Of a stretch of 64,000 bases of DNA, positions 32,800 through 45,325 are shown piece by piece. Origin of the DNA: Rhynchospora pubera. Its lineage: Eukaryota > Streptophyta > Magnoliopsida > Poales > Cyperaceae. The notes beneath the pieces were generated by a model, which saw only the letters and a list, made by a program, of their open reading frames with translations, did not search any database and had not been told where the DNA came from. Both the position numbers and the translations under genes were made by a program. Every line of letters begins with the position of its first letter. Within the stretch, counting starts at the first letter, position 1. The stretch lies in contig CM051460.1 in NCBI GenBank assembly GCA_028095005.1, positions 158,591,461-158,655,460 on the forward strand. The letters run 5' to 3'.

Positions 32800-35171
32800 G
32801 GTTTTTATTTGGAGCTCCAGTATGGACCGCTCTGGAGCATTATCGATCATCGGAGGATCTCAGCGAAGGCACTGAGAATCCGCTCCTCTGGTTCTCCCAC
32901 GGCATTGAAACCCTCGTCTCTTTTTCTCTCACTTTTGATCTCTCTCTCTCTTTGGCAGGGGCTAGGATCGGAAGAGAGAGGATTTTGAAGCGACTTCAGT
33001 AGATAAGAGGAGAGAAGAGGCTTTTTCTCCCGCTTTCGACCTCTCTCTGCCAGCAGCTAGGTTTGGAGGAGAGCGAATTCAGTAGATGAGATATACACCC
33101 TTTAGCTTTTTGGAGGAGAAATTTTTGGAGAGAGTTGGCGGAGGATTCTACAAAATAATCGCCAGCGTGCTGTTTGACATAATAACAATTTTGCCCTTCC
33201 ACCAAACTTTTTCATTTTAACTTAACGGAGACATATAAGATCAGAATTAATTCATAGCCGTCAGATCTGCTAATAATTGACAGTCAATATTTTTTTGTCC
33301 ACATTAGAATTTCTCTTTTTTTTTCGTGGTTGCGTGGATTTAGGAGTGAGGTAGAAATAAGCGGCGGTCTAACAACGCGGAAAATAAAGGAAGTTTCCCG
33401 AATTAAAAATAAAATAAAAGAAACCCTAGACTTGCCAAATTTGAAGAAACTTGACTGGACTCGGTTCACGGATCTTAAGCCGACGTAATATATGGACCCC
33501 GCTGTTCAGAGAGTTTTCTTCTTCTATACGGTCATACGGATGTAGTTTGGATTTTTTTTTCGAAGGAATTTTATTACCGTTAAGTCCCCGTTAATATTGG
33601 AGTGAAAAAAAGAAGAAGAGTGTGGTCTGTGGAGGCGGGATTTGTTCCGCGTACCCGAAATATGTTACTATGAGTGGCTACTATAGGTCCACGCAAGATG
33701 CACATATTTGGGTGCACTATAATTAAGCAAGCTGAACAAAACACTAACCGGGGACAAATTATAAGTGGCAACAGCCTGCCATCCCCACCCAGTCTACAAA
33801 CTCAAGGAACTTATTTTAGATATATTGACGTTTTTTAAATGAATAATAAAAGGGGTACTATATAGCTTACAAACTTTATAAGTTTGTCTAATTTTTTAAA
33901 TGTGCGTCTCTTGATATATAATGCATATATAATAAATTCGTATAATTTAAACATAAAAAGAAAGAAAAATTGAGCTATTTTTCATCACAATGAATGTTTG
34001 AATTGGCTGAATACAAGTAATTTCATGCGTTTAAAAATTAAGCACGATATTATTAATTTTTAAGACTAAAATATTTATGTCATCACATTATTAGATTAAA
34101 ATTAGAGAAATGCTACTACAAAATTATAGTATTAGATTTATACCAGTATTTTTTTTTTCCAAAAACGTAGTTAATATATCACTCTCAAATCCAACATTAT
34201 TTTTAAATTTTTCTAAAATACCATCATTAGATATTTAGCTTATACCAAAAAGGGGAAAAACTAAAGGAAGAAAGAATTTAAAATGAAATTTAAGTAAAAG
34301 TGTTACCCAATAATTTTAAACATTTTTAGTGCTCTTTTTTTTTGTGTGGGTGTATTTTACTTTTCTTCTAATACGAAAAGTGGCATAACGCTCCTTTATT
34401 TATTTCTAAAAAAAATTAACGGGAAAAAAACTGTCAATATAGATCCACTTTTATTTAACAAACATATGATAAGCGAAAGTTCTTTTATTTTCTTACCAAA
34501 TTTTATTATATAGCAAAAAGATGTCGTAATTATCTATAATTTAACAGTTTATCGCATGTTTAAATATGTTATTGTTAATTATTACTAATTATTTCTTTGA
34601 CCGAGGCATATCTCGAATTTTAATTATTCATATTTGGCATATTAAAAATAGTGTAATTTTTCAATTGTCCGACGACATAAAGCTAATTTATATTATGCTA
34701 CAGTGGTATAAAAATAACTAGTAAATAAATACGGAAGGAAGAATAGGAATATCATCAACTTTTTTTCATTATCCCAGACTGTGGGCAACCGAGTAAGGAT
34801 GGTTGAATTAGAAGGAAAATAATAGCATCGTTGAATGACAAAAATAAAAGAGGGGGAAAAAATAACATTGCAAAATATTCCAAAGTATATTTACCATATC
34901 TCAATTCTCACCAGCTGTTTAAAGTATGTCGAATATTTTAGGAAATATTTTCTTTAATAGCTAGGAAGAAATTATCAGGACATATTTAATAATGTTAACT
35001 TCCTTTTTTAAAAATTCTTTGTTGTTATAAATAAAGGACATTGCATTGAACTGCAGCAATTGTTCGAAAGAGCTCTTCTGCCTCTCCTCTTTTTTTCTGA
35101 TCTCTCGTCTCGCCGGTGCTGTTCTTGCTTTTTGGAGAATTTTTTTTGTTTCGTGCTGTTTCTCGATCGCC
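32800..35171. other. Intergenic DNA upstream of the IFRD-family gene
   Basis: 32860-33110 is CT/GA-rich and leader-like. It holds an imperfect ~60-bp direct repeat with GGC(T)AGG at each end (about 32925-32965 and 33017-33065). The rest is AT-rich without a recognisable gene. Confidence 0.4.
35026..35036 (+). promoter_or_regulatory. TATA box of the IFRD-family gene
   Basis: TATAAATAAAG lies 146 bp before the ATG. The identical element is kept in the duplicate copy at 41693, in an otherwise drifting upstream region. Confidence 0.55.
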
Positions 35172-38100
35172 ATGGCGAAAGGTACTTTTAATGAACTTTG
35201 TTTTCAATGTGTCCAGTAGGTTTTGATACTTGACACGGGAATTTAAATTACATTGTAACAAATAAATTTTTTGCTTTGAGATTAGTTTTGGGTGTCCTTA
35301 TATTTAGATTAGAAGAATTTCTGTTCTATAACCAAGCAATTTGGCATGATATGCGCCTGATTATTTCCTACAACTCATAATAATGTTAGGCATTTCCATG
35401 AAACCTTAAAACTATACAGAGCAAAGCAAGTGCAGTACTAATTTGAACCTATTTTAATGATTAATTGTCATAAGTGATACATACTTTAGAATCCGTAGGA
35501 TTTTCTTTATCTTAGTTTTCTTGTTAGATGAACTGTAAAATTGGGGTTAGACGTTAATAGCAAAGGTCTAGGGGTTCTTTTTGGGCCTAAAGTTGGTATT
35601 TAAATTTAAGGCTAATTTCTTTGAATTCACATAAATCAGTGCTTGATTTCATCTTTTTAAATCTTACGAAATTAAATAATTAATGACAATACAATGTTCA
35701 GGAGTATGTTTAAGTAACTGATGCATCTTTCATTGGAATATTCCCATCTCAACAGTATATAACTAATCATTGGTCGGAAAACTACCAGATCATATGTTTT
35801 ATATTTTTGTCCTACTCTCCTATCTCGAAACTTAATTGTTATCGACATTAGCTACCATAGAGAAACAAGAAACTCCAACTTATATGCTAATAATAAATTT
35901 ACCTTTTCAAAATATTAACAGGATTTCTTTTCTTTTTTTTTCTTTTGCTGAACCAAATTTTTCTTTGGTTGAAGCGGATTTTTAAGACTGGACCATTTTT
36001 TTTATGTGGAAGTAAAAAAAAAAAACAACTTAAACCAGTCAGTTCGGTCCACCGAGTTTTTTTCAATTTAACATGCTCAGATTCAGAATAGTTAACACTT
36101 CCGATTTTTGTTTATTAGACTTTGATTTTTTTTTTCTTTTGTCAGGATATAAAAAGAAAAAAGGATGTTGGTGCCCTTCCGATTTCGACGATAGCACTGC
36201 CATGTCTGACTCCACATCAGTTGACATAAATGAAGATTTCATATTTGATACTCCTCTGGACGAACTCGTTGACAACCTTTATGCAAAAAGGTACCTTTAT
36301 TAGCATTTTTTGGTTTTCTTGGACAATAGATACTATTTTCTTTAGTTTGTTTGTTCTACAATGTGGTTATATATATGTCTTATTAATTTTCCATGAAGGA
36401 GCGTAAGGAGAGAGAATGCATTAGTGGAACTTGTTGATTCCTTTGAAAGCGATGATCTCTTCTCCTTTGTAGAAAACCAGTGAGTTATCAGTTTCTTTTG
36501 TTTGTACCTTACTAAAAAATAAAAATCTCACATTTGTCAAAATTGATAATTCTTTTTATGGTTTTATGTGTAAGTTTTCGTTATTGTGTACATATGTATA
36601 CATTCTCTCAGCAGTAGAGATAAAATCCTCAAAGTTATGCTGATAATCTTTGTATTATGTTAGATATATCACCATATCTTACTTATTCATCAATTCAATA
36701 AAGAAGGGAATGACTAAGGAGACCAATTTGGCTTGCCGTGCTATTGGTATGAATGTCTATAACTATACTGTATTTTTTTCATTTGGATGTTTTCTACTTA
36801 CCACCTTAATTTGTAGCTTTAACTATTTATATTGCTTTGCCTTTTTTTCACTTGGAAGGTTTATTGTCTTTTACCGTGGGTGGTGGGACCGGCTCACATG
36901 AAATCATGAATGAGGCACTTCCGCAACTTTGTAAAATACTATCTGGGTCCGATCAGTCCAAAATACCAGCAGTATGTTAACTTAAGACTTTTGTTTTATC
37001 ATTTTCTTTTTTCAAGTGCAAGTCAGTTATATACTATCACGGTATCACATGATATCCATAGCCAATTTTGGATGTAGATATTCTAAGATTATAAGTATAT
37101 TAATTTCAAGTTAATTTCATTTTCAGGTGGTTAAATGCATAGGCCTTTTGGCCTTTCTCGGTGCAGATGATTTGGATGAGACTGAAGTGGCTTTGGAAGC
37201 CATTTGGAAAATTATACAACCTAAAACTGGAAACAATGTAGGTGAACTTTAACTCTTAAGAACTTTTATCATGTTTGTTTCGTTTTTTCCTAGCTATATA
37301 ATTTTTCTCATTTTTAGGTTACAACTGTGAAATACGAACCTCCTGTAGTGGTTGCGGCCATAACTGCCTGGACATTTCTTCTCACGACAATTAGTACCTG
37401 GAGAATAAATCAAGAGAATTGGACAAAGTATGTGAAAAACAATTATGTACCACTTATTAATTAGGTTTGGTAAACTTCATCTGAGCTCCATATTTTTCTC
37501 AGGTATATATCAGACCTTTCTAATCTCTTGGAAGCGGACGACCGGACCGTGCGTATGGCAGCTGGTGAAGCCATAGCGCTATTTTTCGAGCTAAAATTAT
37601 TTGATGTGAAACCAGCTGAGGAAGACGCTAAATATTTCCAACGCTTGACATACATGAATAATATGAAGGCCAAGGTTACAGCTCAGATTGACGCTCTTTC
37701 TTGCGAGGCTAGCCATAAAGGGGCTAATAAGAAGAATCGCAGTGCACAGCGGGAACTCTTTGGCAATATTTGGGACTATGTCATGGTAAATATTTTCCCC
37801 AATTAGAGAATAATTTTCAACCAATACTTTTGAATCATTTTTCTCACTTTTCATTTTGAAATTTCTACGCTTGGTATCGGTAGAATGGCGGGGACATAGA
37901 AGAGACTGTAAAAATGTCAAGTAGAGGAACAATACTGTGCGTATCATCATGGGCCGAGTTAATTCAGGTTTGATAAAGCACTATTAAATGGTTACAACTT
38001 AGAATTATTTCTGTCATTTATTTTTTTTATTTAATTTCGCCTATTAAATTTGCAGCTCAATTTCATAAAGCACTTTCTACGGAAGGGATTCCACCAGCAT

Positions 38101-38904
38101 GCTCAGGTACATTACACTTGGTCTTTTGTGATTTAGAATTTAACGATAGTTTATCTATTGATTATTGTTTATATTTTTTTTCCTGACTGAGGAAATGCTT
38201 TTACATGCACAGTACAATCCTCTTATGCGTGAGATTTTCACATTTGACGAAGACGAAATAGAATATCTTCCTAACCGTGTTAAGGTTTGATTTTGTTTAC
38301 AATTCCAACAATTCTTTCCTGTGTTTGTATTGTTACTTGGATGAAAGACGAGGATTTATTGACAGTCAAATTTACCCAAGACATCTAATAAGAGAATAAT
38401 TGAAAAACGAAAAAGAAAATTAATTTGTTCTTTATATTTTAGACAAGACATGAGAATTACTTGAGCCACCAATCAAGCACCACTAAAACTTAACATATTG
38501 ATTTTCATATTATTTGATGACTAATTGATTCTCAAATTGCACCAAATTGGATGTACGATATATCTAAGCTACATTCAATTGAAGAAGATCTCTACAATTT
38601 TATTTCCTCTTGAATGAAATTCTTTACAAAGTACCTTTTTCAATTCCTTCAATTTTCTAAAACATTTTTTTTTTAAATTTGGATTTATTGCAGAAGATTC
38701 ATAGGTCAAAATCGAAGAGGAGACATTATATGCAAATTAAAAAGGAACGTGATATTGCTGAGGTAGATTCTGATTCTCATCACGCAATATTTTTTTCTGG
38801 TTTATTAATCATTTTTTCCTGTCTTGGTTTAAATTAATGCAACTAACATTTTGTGCTTCTTACAGGCAAGAAAACAAAGCTTCTTCAATGAGCTAATATA
38901 CTGA
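35172..38904 (+). CDS. Interferon-related developmental regulator (IFRD) family protein
   Basis: Thirteen exons give 1251 nt (416 aa): 35172-35181, 36146-36290, 36399-36479, 36664-36746, 36859-36971, 37127-37237, 37318-37427, 37503-37785, 37884-37967, 38056-38106, 38213-38284, 38694-38762, 38866-38904. All introns are GT-AG and phases agree. The protein begins MAKGYKKKKGCWCPSDFDDS. The N-terminal helical-repeat (IFRD, PF05004-type) region includes RRENALVELVDSFESDDLFS and LACRAIGLLSFTVGGG. The C-terminal domain (PF04836-type) includes SSWAELIQLNFIKHFLRKGF and YNPLMREIFTFDEDE. It ends in a basic KSKRRHYMQIKKER tail. Animal IFRD proteins are transcriptional coregulators; plant function is poorly known. 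No stop or frameshift. A partial broken duplicate lies downstream at 41817. Confidence 0.85.
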
Positions 38905-40189
38905 GCAATTAAGCGAGCATTAATTATAGGAAGATACTTGCACAAATTGTTTGATGATCTCTTTGATATATTAGGCGTCATGTAACGTTCATTTCCAATA
39001 ATTTTCTTGTAATTTGATTAATTTTCTGCTATATCTCGATGGCGAAATCTGGAAATTCTTAATAACAATAGTTCTCAACATTTTTCTCCGATTTGTGTGC
39101 TTGGTCTTCATTTGCGTACTATAGATTTTTTGCATTAATCCTGAATAATATCATTTTATTGATTGAATAAGGTGTCTATGATGCTTTGCCAAGCACCTGC
39201 AGAACTAAGGCTGCGTCTTGATGTAGAAGAATAAGAGATTATTCTAGATCACCTCTTAGCTCTTATAAAAAAACATTGCAAATAAGTATGGATTAAAAAT
39301 ATATTTCAAATTCAGAACCATTTTAAAATATTTTAAATTAAATCTAGATAACTTAAAAATAACACTCAATAATTTAAACAGACTTATCAATCATTTAGAA
39401 ATTAGAAATAATATTTTAAATTCTAAACAATTAATATAGTACTTCTATTTGTCAAATTATTCAAATGTACCGTAAAATGCCGAATAATAATTACCGAAAA
39501 ATTGTTTGGTTTGCGAGTTGCAAGGAAGGTAAGATCCTTATCTTGGCGGAATATGCCACACGCACAACTCAAAAATAAATTTGCAGAATATTCTTGATTC
39601 ACTGTACTCTTGAATTTTGGGAATACAGTTCAAAACCTCGCCTTTTTCATCTAAGGCCAGGGTAGAACTCGCAGTGCCTTTTGACTTTTGATCCTTTCTC
39701 GTACTAAACGAGGAATTGGAATGATATGCATAAATTGAATTTTTAGCGAAGTTGTTTGTTGCAAGAGCAGCTCCAGTCTCCCGACTGAAAAATTAATTAA
39801 GAACCCAAGTAATGATATACTTGAAAGGTAATAGGCAACACATTTTGTCTAGAAGATTGCATGCATGTCACCTCCAATATCAACAAGCAAGATACGTCAA
39901 AATGATTATACGTCCAATATCTCTGTCTTTTTCTTTTTCCATGGGCACATCCGTGTCCCAAATGAAACAAAAAATTTCCTTATAATTGAGGTATAATAAT
40001 TTTCTCAGTTGCCTTCATTATCCCTTTTATATACGTGGCCCTTGCTCCTTTCTGCTTCTCTCTAAACAAAACTTACAACTAATGACAAAAAAAAATGTGC
40101 TGGATGATAGCACTCAGCCGTCCAAGCACAAAAAATGTACATGGGCAGTTATTACGTGGCTACGAAGCAGGTAGCTGAGCCAGAGACAC
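38905..40189. other. IFRD 3' region and intergenic DNA
   Basis: AT-rich. Near 40080-40172 a short reading MTKKNVLDDSTQPSKHKKC ends at a GTAGC donor-like site immediately before the TIR element at 40190. It might be a gene relic but I cannot identify it. Confidence 0.4.
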
Positions 40190-41365
40190 GGGGGTGCTTT
40201 GTACACTCCAATTTCGACTGGGGGCATTCTCCTAAATTTTTTTGGACGCATTTGTCCACGTTAAATAAAGCAAGAGGCTGCATTTTGCTCTTGTAATTAT
40301 ATCTTATAAAATTTTCCTTAACTATTTTTTTCTCTTATATTTAGATAGAAAGAAATTTTAGGTCAATTATTTAGTTGCCACATTAAGAGCCGATTATAAA
40401 TCAAGATTTTTCTTAAAATACATGTACACTTTCAAAAAAATTTTGTACTATTACGGTAATCTTCATTCTTAAATTGAAGAGACTCGGTACTTTTTTCTTT
40501 TTATTTTCTTAAGATAATTCCAAGATTGTAAATATAGTTCATTGCCAATAAATTCTTAACTTTAAATTATAATAAACCCATGTAAATAAGATATAGTTAA
40601 GAATATTTGCTAGGCACCATAAAAGTAAAAGTCAATGTTATTTAGCCAAAATAAGGGTCAATATTGAAACATATCGCTGAATCACATTATCGTGTATCGA
40701 ATTAGTAATTGACTTATGCATAAAAATTAAATAAAGTAAGAAAAGAGAACTCAATTTATTAACTGTGATTTATAAAATTATAAAGTTAAATATTTTAGAA
40801 GTATATATTTATAATGATATTTATGTTTTAAGAAGTTATTTATCTTTAAATTATTATGGCATCATTTTTTTAAGATCAAAATACTTATGACGTTAATCAG
40901 TATTTAACATCGGTACAACCGATTAAACATATAAAATCTCGTGCCCTTTTCTTGACTGGTTTGATGGTCGGTACAATTTTCAAAACATAAAAAAATTGAC
41001 AAATATTTGTTATTTTTGAATTAATATTTTCTGTCATAATTGCACTTTTTTCATGTACAAATATTGTTAGATTCTCGGTGCTTAAATTGGTGTTGCATAA
41101 ATAAAGAGCCTGTTGAGTGTTGAATGACAAAAAGATTGGAGAGCCTGTTGCATAAATTGGTGTTGCATAAATAAAGAGCCTGTTGAGGACATAAAGATTG
41201 GATTTTGGAGGTTTCCAAATGAGGTTCAGATGGTGCGAGGGTTATCTGTCAAAAAAATAAAGGAACAAATGAGCAGCTCTTGCTTTATTTAGCGTGGACA
41301 AATGCGTCCAAAAGAGTTTAGGAGAATGCGCCCAGTCGAAATTGGAGTGCCCAAAGCACCTCCCC
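40190..41365. mobile_element. TIR DNA transposon with ~100-bp inverted ends
   Basis: 1176 bp, flanked by a perfect 8-bp duplication AGAGACAC (40182-40189, 41366-41373). Left end GGGGGTGCTTTGTACACTCC; the right end complement is GGGGAGGTGCTTTGGGCACT. The arms stay similar for about 100 bp (TTGGACGCATTTGTCCACG in both). No transposase. A ~70-bp internal tandem duplication (GTTGCATAAATAAAGAGCCT) sits near 41085-41190. An 8-bp duplication fits hAT or some MULEs; superfamily is left open. Confidence 0.82.
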
Positions 41366-41439
41366 AGAGACACCGGTTGAACATGAGGAGATCAAGCTAC
41401 TTGAAATTTCTAATTCTTTCTGCTTCCTAGAGCCTGTTG

Positions 41440-43690
41440 AGTGTTGAATGACAAAAATAAAAGAGAAAAAAATAGCATGTTGAATTTTCGAAATACTCCA
41501 GACCAACGATCAGGATTGTTTCCTTTTCTGAGGATCACTTGCAATTATTTGCTTATCCGTCGGTAAATGTCTCAATTCTCACCAGCTATTTAACGTATGT
41601 TAAATATTTTAGGAAATATTGTTTTTATTAGCCAGCTTACTATTAGGAAGAAATTGTTCTAATACTTTCCTTTTTTATAAATTATTTGTTGTTATAAATA
41701 AAGGACATTGCATTGAATTGTCATAACTGTTCGAAAGAGCTCTTCTGCCTCTCCTCTCCTCTTTCTCTCGTGCCAGTTCTTGCCAAATTTCTTTTTGTTT
41801 CGTGCTGTTTCTCGCCATGGCAAAAGGTTAGATTTTATGTTGAGACTTGACACAGAAATTCAAAACTCATTGTAACAAATAGGTTTTTTTTTTTGCTTTG
41901 AGATTAGTTTTGGGTGTTCATCTGTTTAGAGAAATTGAAAATTATTAGAGAATAGATTAGAAGAATTTCTGTTCTATAGCCAAACAATATGCCATGATAT
42001 GCGCCTGATTATTTCTTACAACTCAATAGAGTTAGGTATTTCCATGAAACCTTAAAAGTATACCGAGCAAGCAAATGCAGTACTAGTTTGAACCTATTTT
42101 ATTGATTAATTGTCATAAGTGATACATACTTTAGAATCCGTAGGATTTTCTTTATCTTAGTTTTCTTGTTAGATGAACTGTAAAAATTGGGGTTAGACAT
42201 TAACAGCGAAGGGATAGGGGGTTCTGTTTGGGCCTAAAGTTGGTAAGTAAGGCTAATTTATTTGAATCCGCATAAATCAGTGCTTGATTTCATCGTTTTA
42301 ATTTTTAAATCTTAAGAAAAATAAATAATTAATGACAATACAATGTTCAGGAGTATGTGCAAGTAACAGGCATCTTCGTTGGAATATTCCCATCTCAACA
42401 GTATATAACTAATCAATGGTTGGAAAACTACCAGAACATATATTTTATATTTTTATATTTTTGTCCTATACTCCTATCTCGAAGCTTAATTGTTATCAAC
42501 AAAAGCTACCATAGAGAAACAAGAAACTCCAACTTATATGTTTATGAAATTAAGCATTAAAATTTTTTTAAATAGTTAATTTATAGTGGGCTAATAATAA
42601 ATTTACCTTTTCAAAATATTAACAGGATTTCTTTTCTTTTTTTTCTTTTGCTGAACCAAATTTTTCTTTAGTTGAAGCGGATTTTTAAGACTGGACCAAT
42701 TCTTTTTTTTTTACTGGAAGCAAGTAAAAAAAAAGCAGCTTAAACCAGTCAGTTCGGTCTACCGAGTTTTTTTCAATTTAACATGCTCAGATTCAGAATA
42801 GTTAACACTTCCGATTTTTGTTTATTAGACTTTGATTTTTTTTTCTTTTGACAGGATATAAAAAGAAAAAAAGGATGCTGGTGCCCTTCCGATTTCGACG
42901 ATAGCACTGCCATGTCTGACTCCGCATCTGTTGACATAAATGAAGATTTCATATTTGATACTCCTCTGGACGAACTCGTTGACAACCTTTTATGCAAAAA
43001 GGTACCTTTATTAGTATTTTTTGGTTTCGTTGGACAATAGATACTATTTTCTTTAGTTTGTTTGTTCTACAATGTGGTTATATATATTTCTTATTAATTT
43101 TCCATGAAGGAGCGTAACGAGAGAGAATGCAATAGTGGAACTTGTTGATTTCTTTGAGAGCGATGATCTCCTCTCCTTTGTAGAAAACCAGTGAGTTATC
43201 AGTTTCTTTTGTTTGTACCTTACTAAAAAATAAAAATCTCACATTTGTCAAAATTGATAATTTTTTTTATGGTTTTATGTGTAAGTTTTCGTTATTGTTT
43301 ATATATGTATACATTAATTCTCTCAGCAGTAGAGATAAAATCCTCAAAGTTATGCTGATAATCTTTGTATTATGTTAGATATATCACCATATCTTACTTA
43401 TTCATCAATTCAATAAAGAAGGGAATGACTAAGGAGACCAATCTGGCTTGCCGTGCTATTGGTGTGAATGTCTATAACTATACTGCATTTTTTTCATTTG
43501 GATATTTTCTACTTACCACCTTAATTTGTAGCTTTAACTATATATATTGCTTTGCCTTTTTTCACTTGGAAGGTTTATTGTCTTTTACTGTGGGTGGTGG
43601 GATCGGCTCACATGAAATCATGAAAGAGACACTTCCGCAACTTTGTAAAATACTATCTGGGCCCGATCAGTCCAAAATACCCGCTGTATG
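41440..43690 (+). repeat. Partial segmental duplication of the IFRD locus
   Basis: Collinear with about 34830-36975, including promoter, TATA box, leader, introns and exons 1-5. The match ends right after the exon 5 donor (GTATGTT at 43686), where block B sequence begins. Confidence 0.88.
41817..43685 (+). pseudogene. Truncated, frameshifted IFRD-family copy
   Basis: Exons 1-5 are recognisable: 41817-41826, 42855 to about 43002, 43110-43190, 43379-43461, 43573-43685. Exon 2 has one extra A in the lysine codons after GYKKK (A7 instead of A6), which shifts the frame to an early stop. A second extra T sits in the CCTTTTATGC region. Everything from exon 6 on is missing, replaced by block B. Splice sites and the ATG are intact, so it may still be transcribed, but it cannot make the family protein. 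Confidence 0.87.
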
Positions 43691-43742
43691 TTCTTCTAAC
43701 TCCATCCATCGTCGGTGTTGTGGCTTGGGTCCTAGGATTATA

Positions 43743-43977
43743 GGGTGTGTTTGTTTGCCTTATTCCGGAATGGAATAAGAGGAGAGAGGAGAGAGGGTGT
43801 ACTTGTTGACAGAGGACAGAGGAGAGAGAGTGCCGAATAAGGCCTCTATTCTAATTCGGCCAAAAGTCGGAATTAGACGAATAAGGGAAAAAATGAGAGA
43901 GGAGAGAGGAGAGAGATAACAGTGGGGCCCACATTTGCCTTATTCATCCTTATTCACCGGAGTTGCCAAACACACCC
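43743..43977. mobile_element. Tourist-like MITE 1
   Basis: Starts GGGTGTGTTTGTTTGCC and ends GCCAAACACACCC, with ATA on both sides. Absent from the matching place in block A (after CCTAGGATTAT at about 6210). Confidence 0.75.
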
Positions 43978-43980
43978 ATA

Positions 43981-44158
43981 GGGTGTGTTTGGTATCATGT
44001 TAGAATAAGCCTTATTCCGAATAAGGCTTATTCGGGATGAAACCAAACGCGTCCGGAATAAGCCTTATTCCGAATAAGGTCTTATTCAAGGCCTTATTCT
44101 AATTCCATCTTATTCTAATTCCGAATAAGCTTATTCTAACATGATACCAAACACACCC
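43981..44158. mobile_element. Tourist-like MITE 2 with long perfect ends
   Basis: Starts GGGTGTGTTTGGTATCATGT and ends in the exact complement, with about 30 bp of perfect inverted ends. It lies 3 bp from MITE 1. The interior repeats AATAAGCCTTATTC in both senses, so the whole element can fold into one hairpin. A 27-bp piece present at this point in block A is missing here. Confidence 0.78.
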
Positions 44159-45325
44159 GAAACCTTGACAGGAGTGGTAAACAAAGGCTCTGGTCTTCTT
44201 CGTGCTTCCATGGATATATGCTGCTGGTGTTGTTGACTGGAGACGAAGTGCACCATTGCTGATCATCAGCTCCAACAATTGAATATTTTTACCAACGAAA
44301 TCAATTAGTTTCCTCCAACATCACAATTATTGAAGTTGCATTATGTTGGTGATTTATATTCATACTTCCTGCGGTTAAAGAATAAGCGTGGAAAAGTTAT
44401 ATGGGACTATTAGGATCTTAAATAATGAAATCTGGTATAGTTTTGGTAGTTTTTAGTTCTGTTTTTTGGCTTTTTGGTAGCTTCGTTTTCTTTGGTGTAT
44501 TTTTCTTCTTCTCCTGTAACCTTTGTACATATTTTTCTTCTTTAATGAAATTTTGTTAGTTGGCAATCGCCAACCAGCCCTCAAAAAAAAATCTGGTGTA
44601 GTTTAAACAATTAGGAAATTTCAATGTATTGTGACTTTAAATGACATACAGATTCAATATCACACGAAACTTTTCTCTAGTTAGGTTTGTCACATTAAGT
44701 TGAAGGAACGTTTTTTATTTTTATTTTATTTTTTTTTGTTATGGAAAAGGAGCAAATTCCTGTACAATTAAGCTTTCTTACTTTTTACTTTTTTATACAT
44801 TAACAAATAAAAAACAACAACGATTATGAAAATACTGAATAATAATAGCAACAGCGAGATTAGTTTGAACTTTAAACCTTTTTCAAATGATAGTTGTTAA
44901 AACATTTTAGAGAATTTAAAATTTTTTTCTCTACTGCTTAGTCGGGGCCAACTAGCGTGTCCAACAAACGTTCTTTCTCGATTGCTTAGTCGCTCTATGC
45001 AATTTGCCTAATAAATTTATTCTGCATTTCGAGTCACAAACCCGTACAAAAAATTGTATCAGCCGGACGTTCGTGATTTTGAGGCCCCATTTGAAGTACA
45101 TATAAGTGGCAAAGCCAGAATAGATGAATGGTAGGAGTCAAAATCTTACTAAATGAAATTGAGAATCAAGAAAATAACAAGTTTAAATATTAATTACCTA
45201 AACTATGCCAGCTGTCATTAATCTTTCTTAACCAAAGCACATTGAGCATAATATTTTGGGCCTAGAAGAGGCCCATTAACTTAACTATATAAATTTATCT
45301 TAATAAATCAACATATGAATATATG

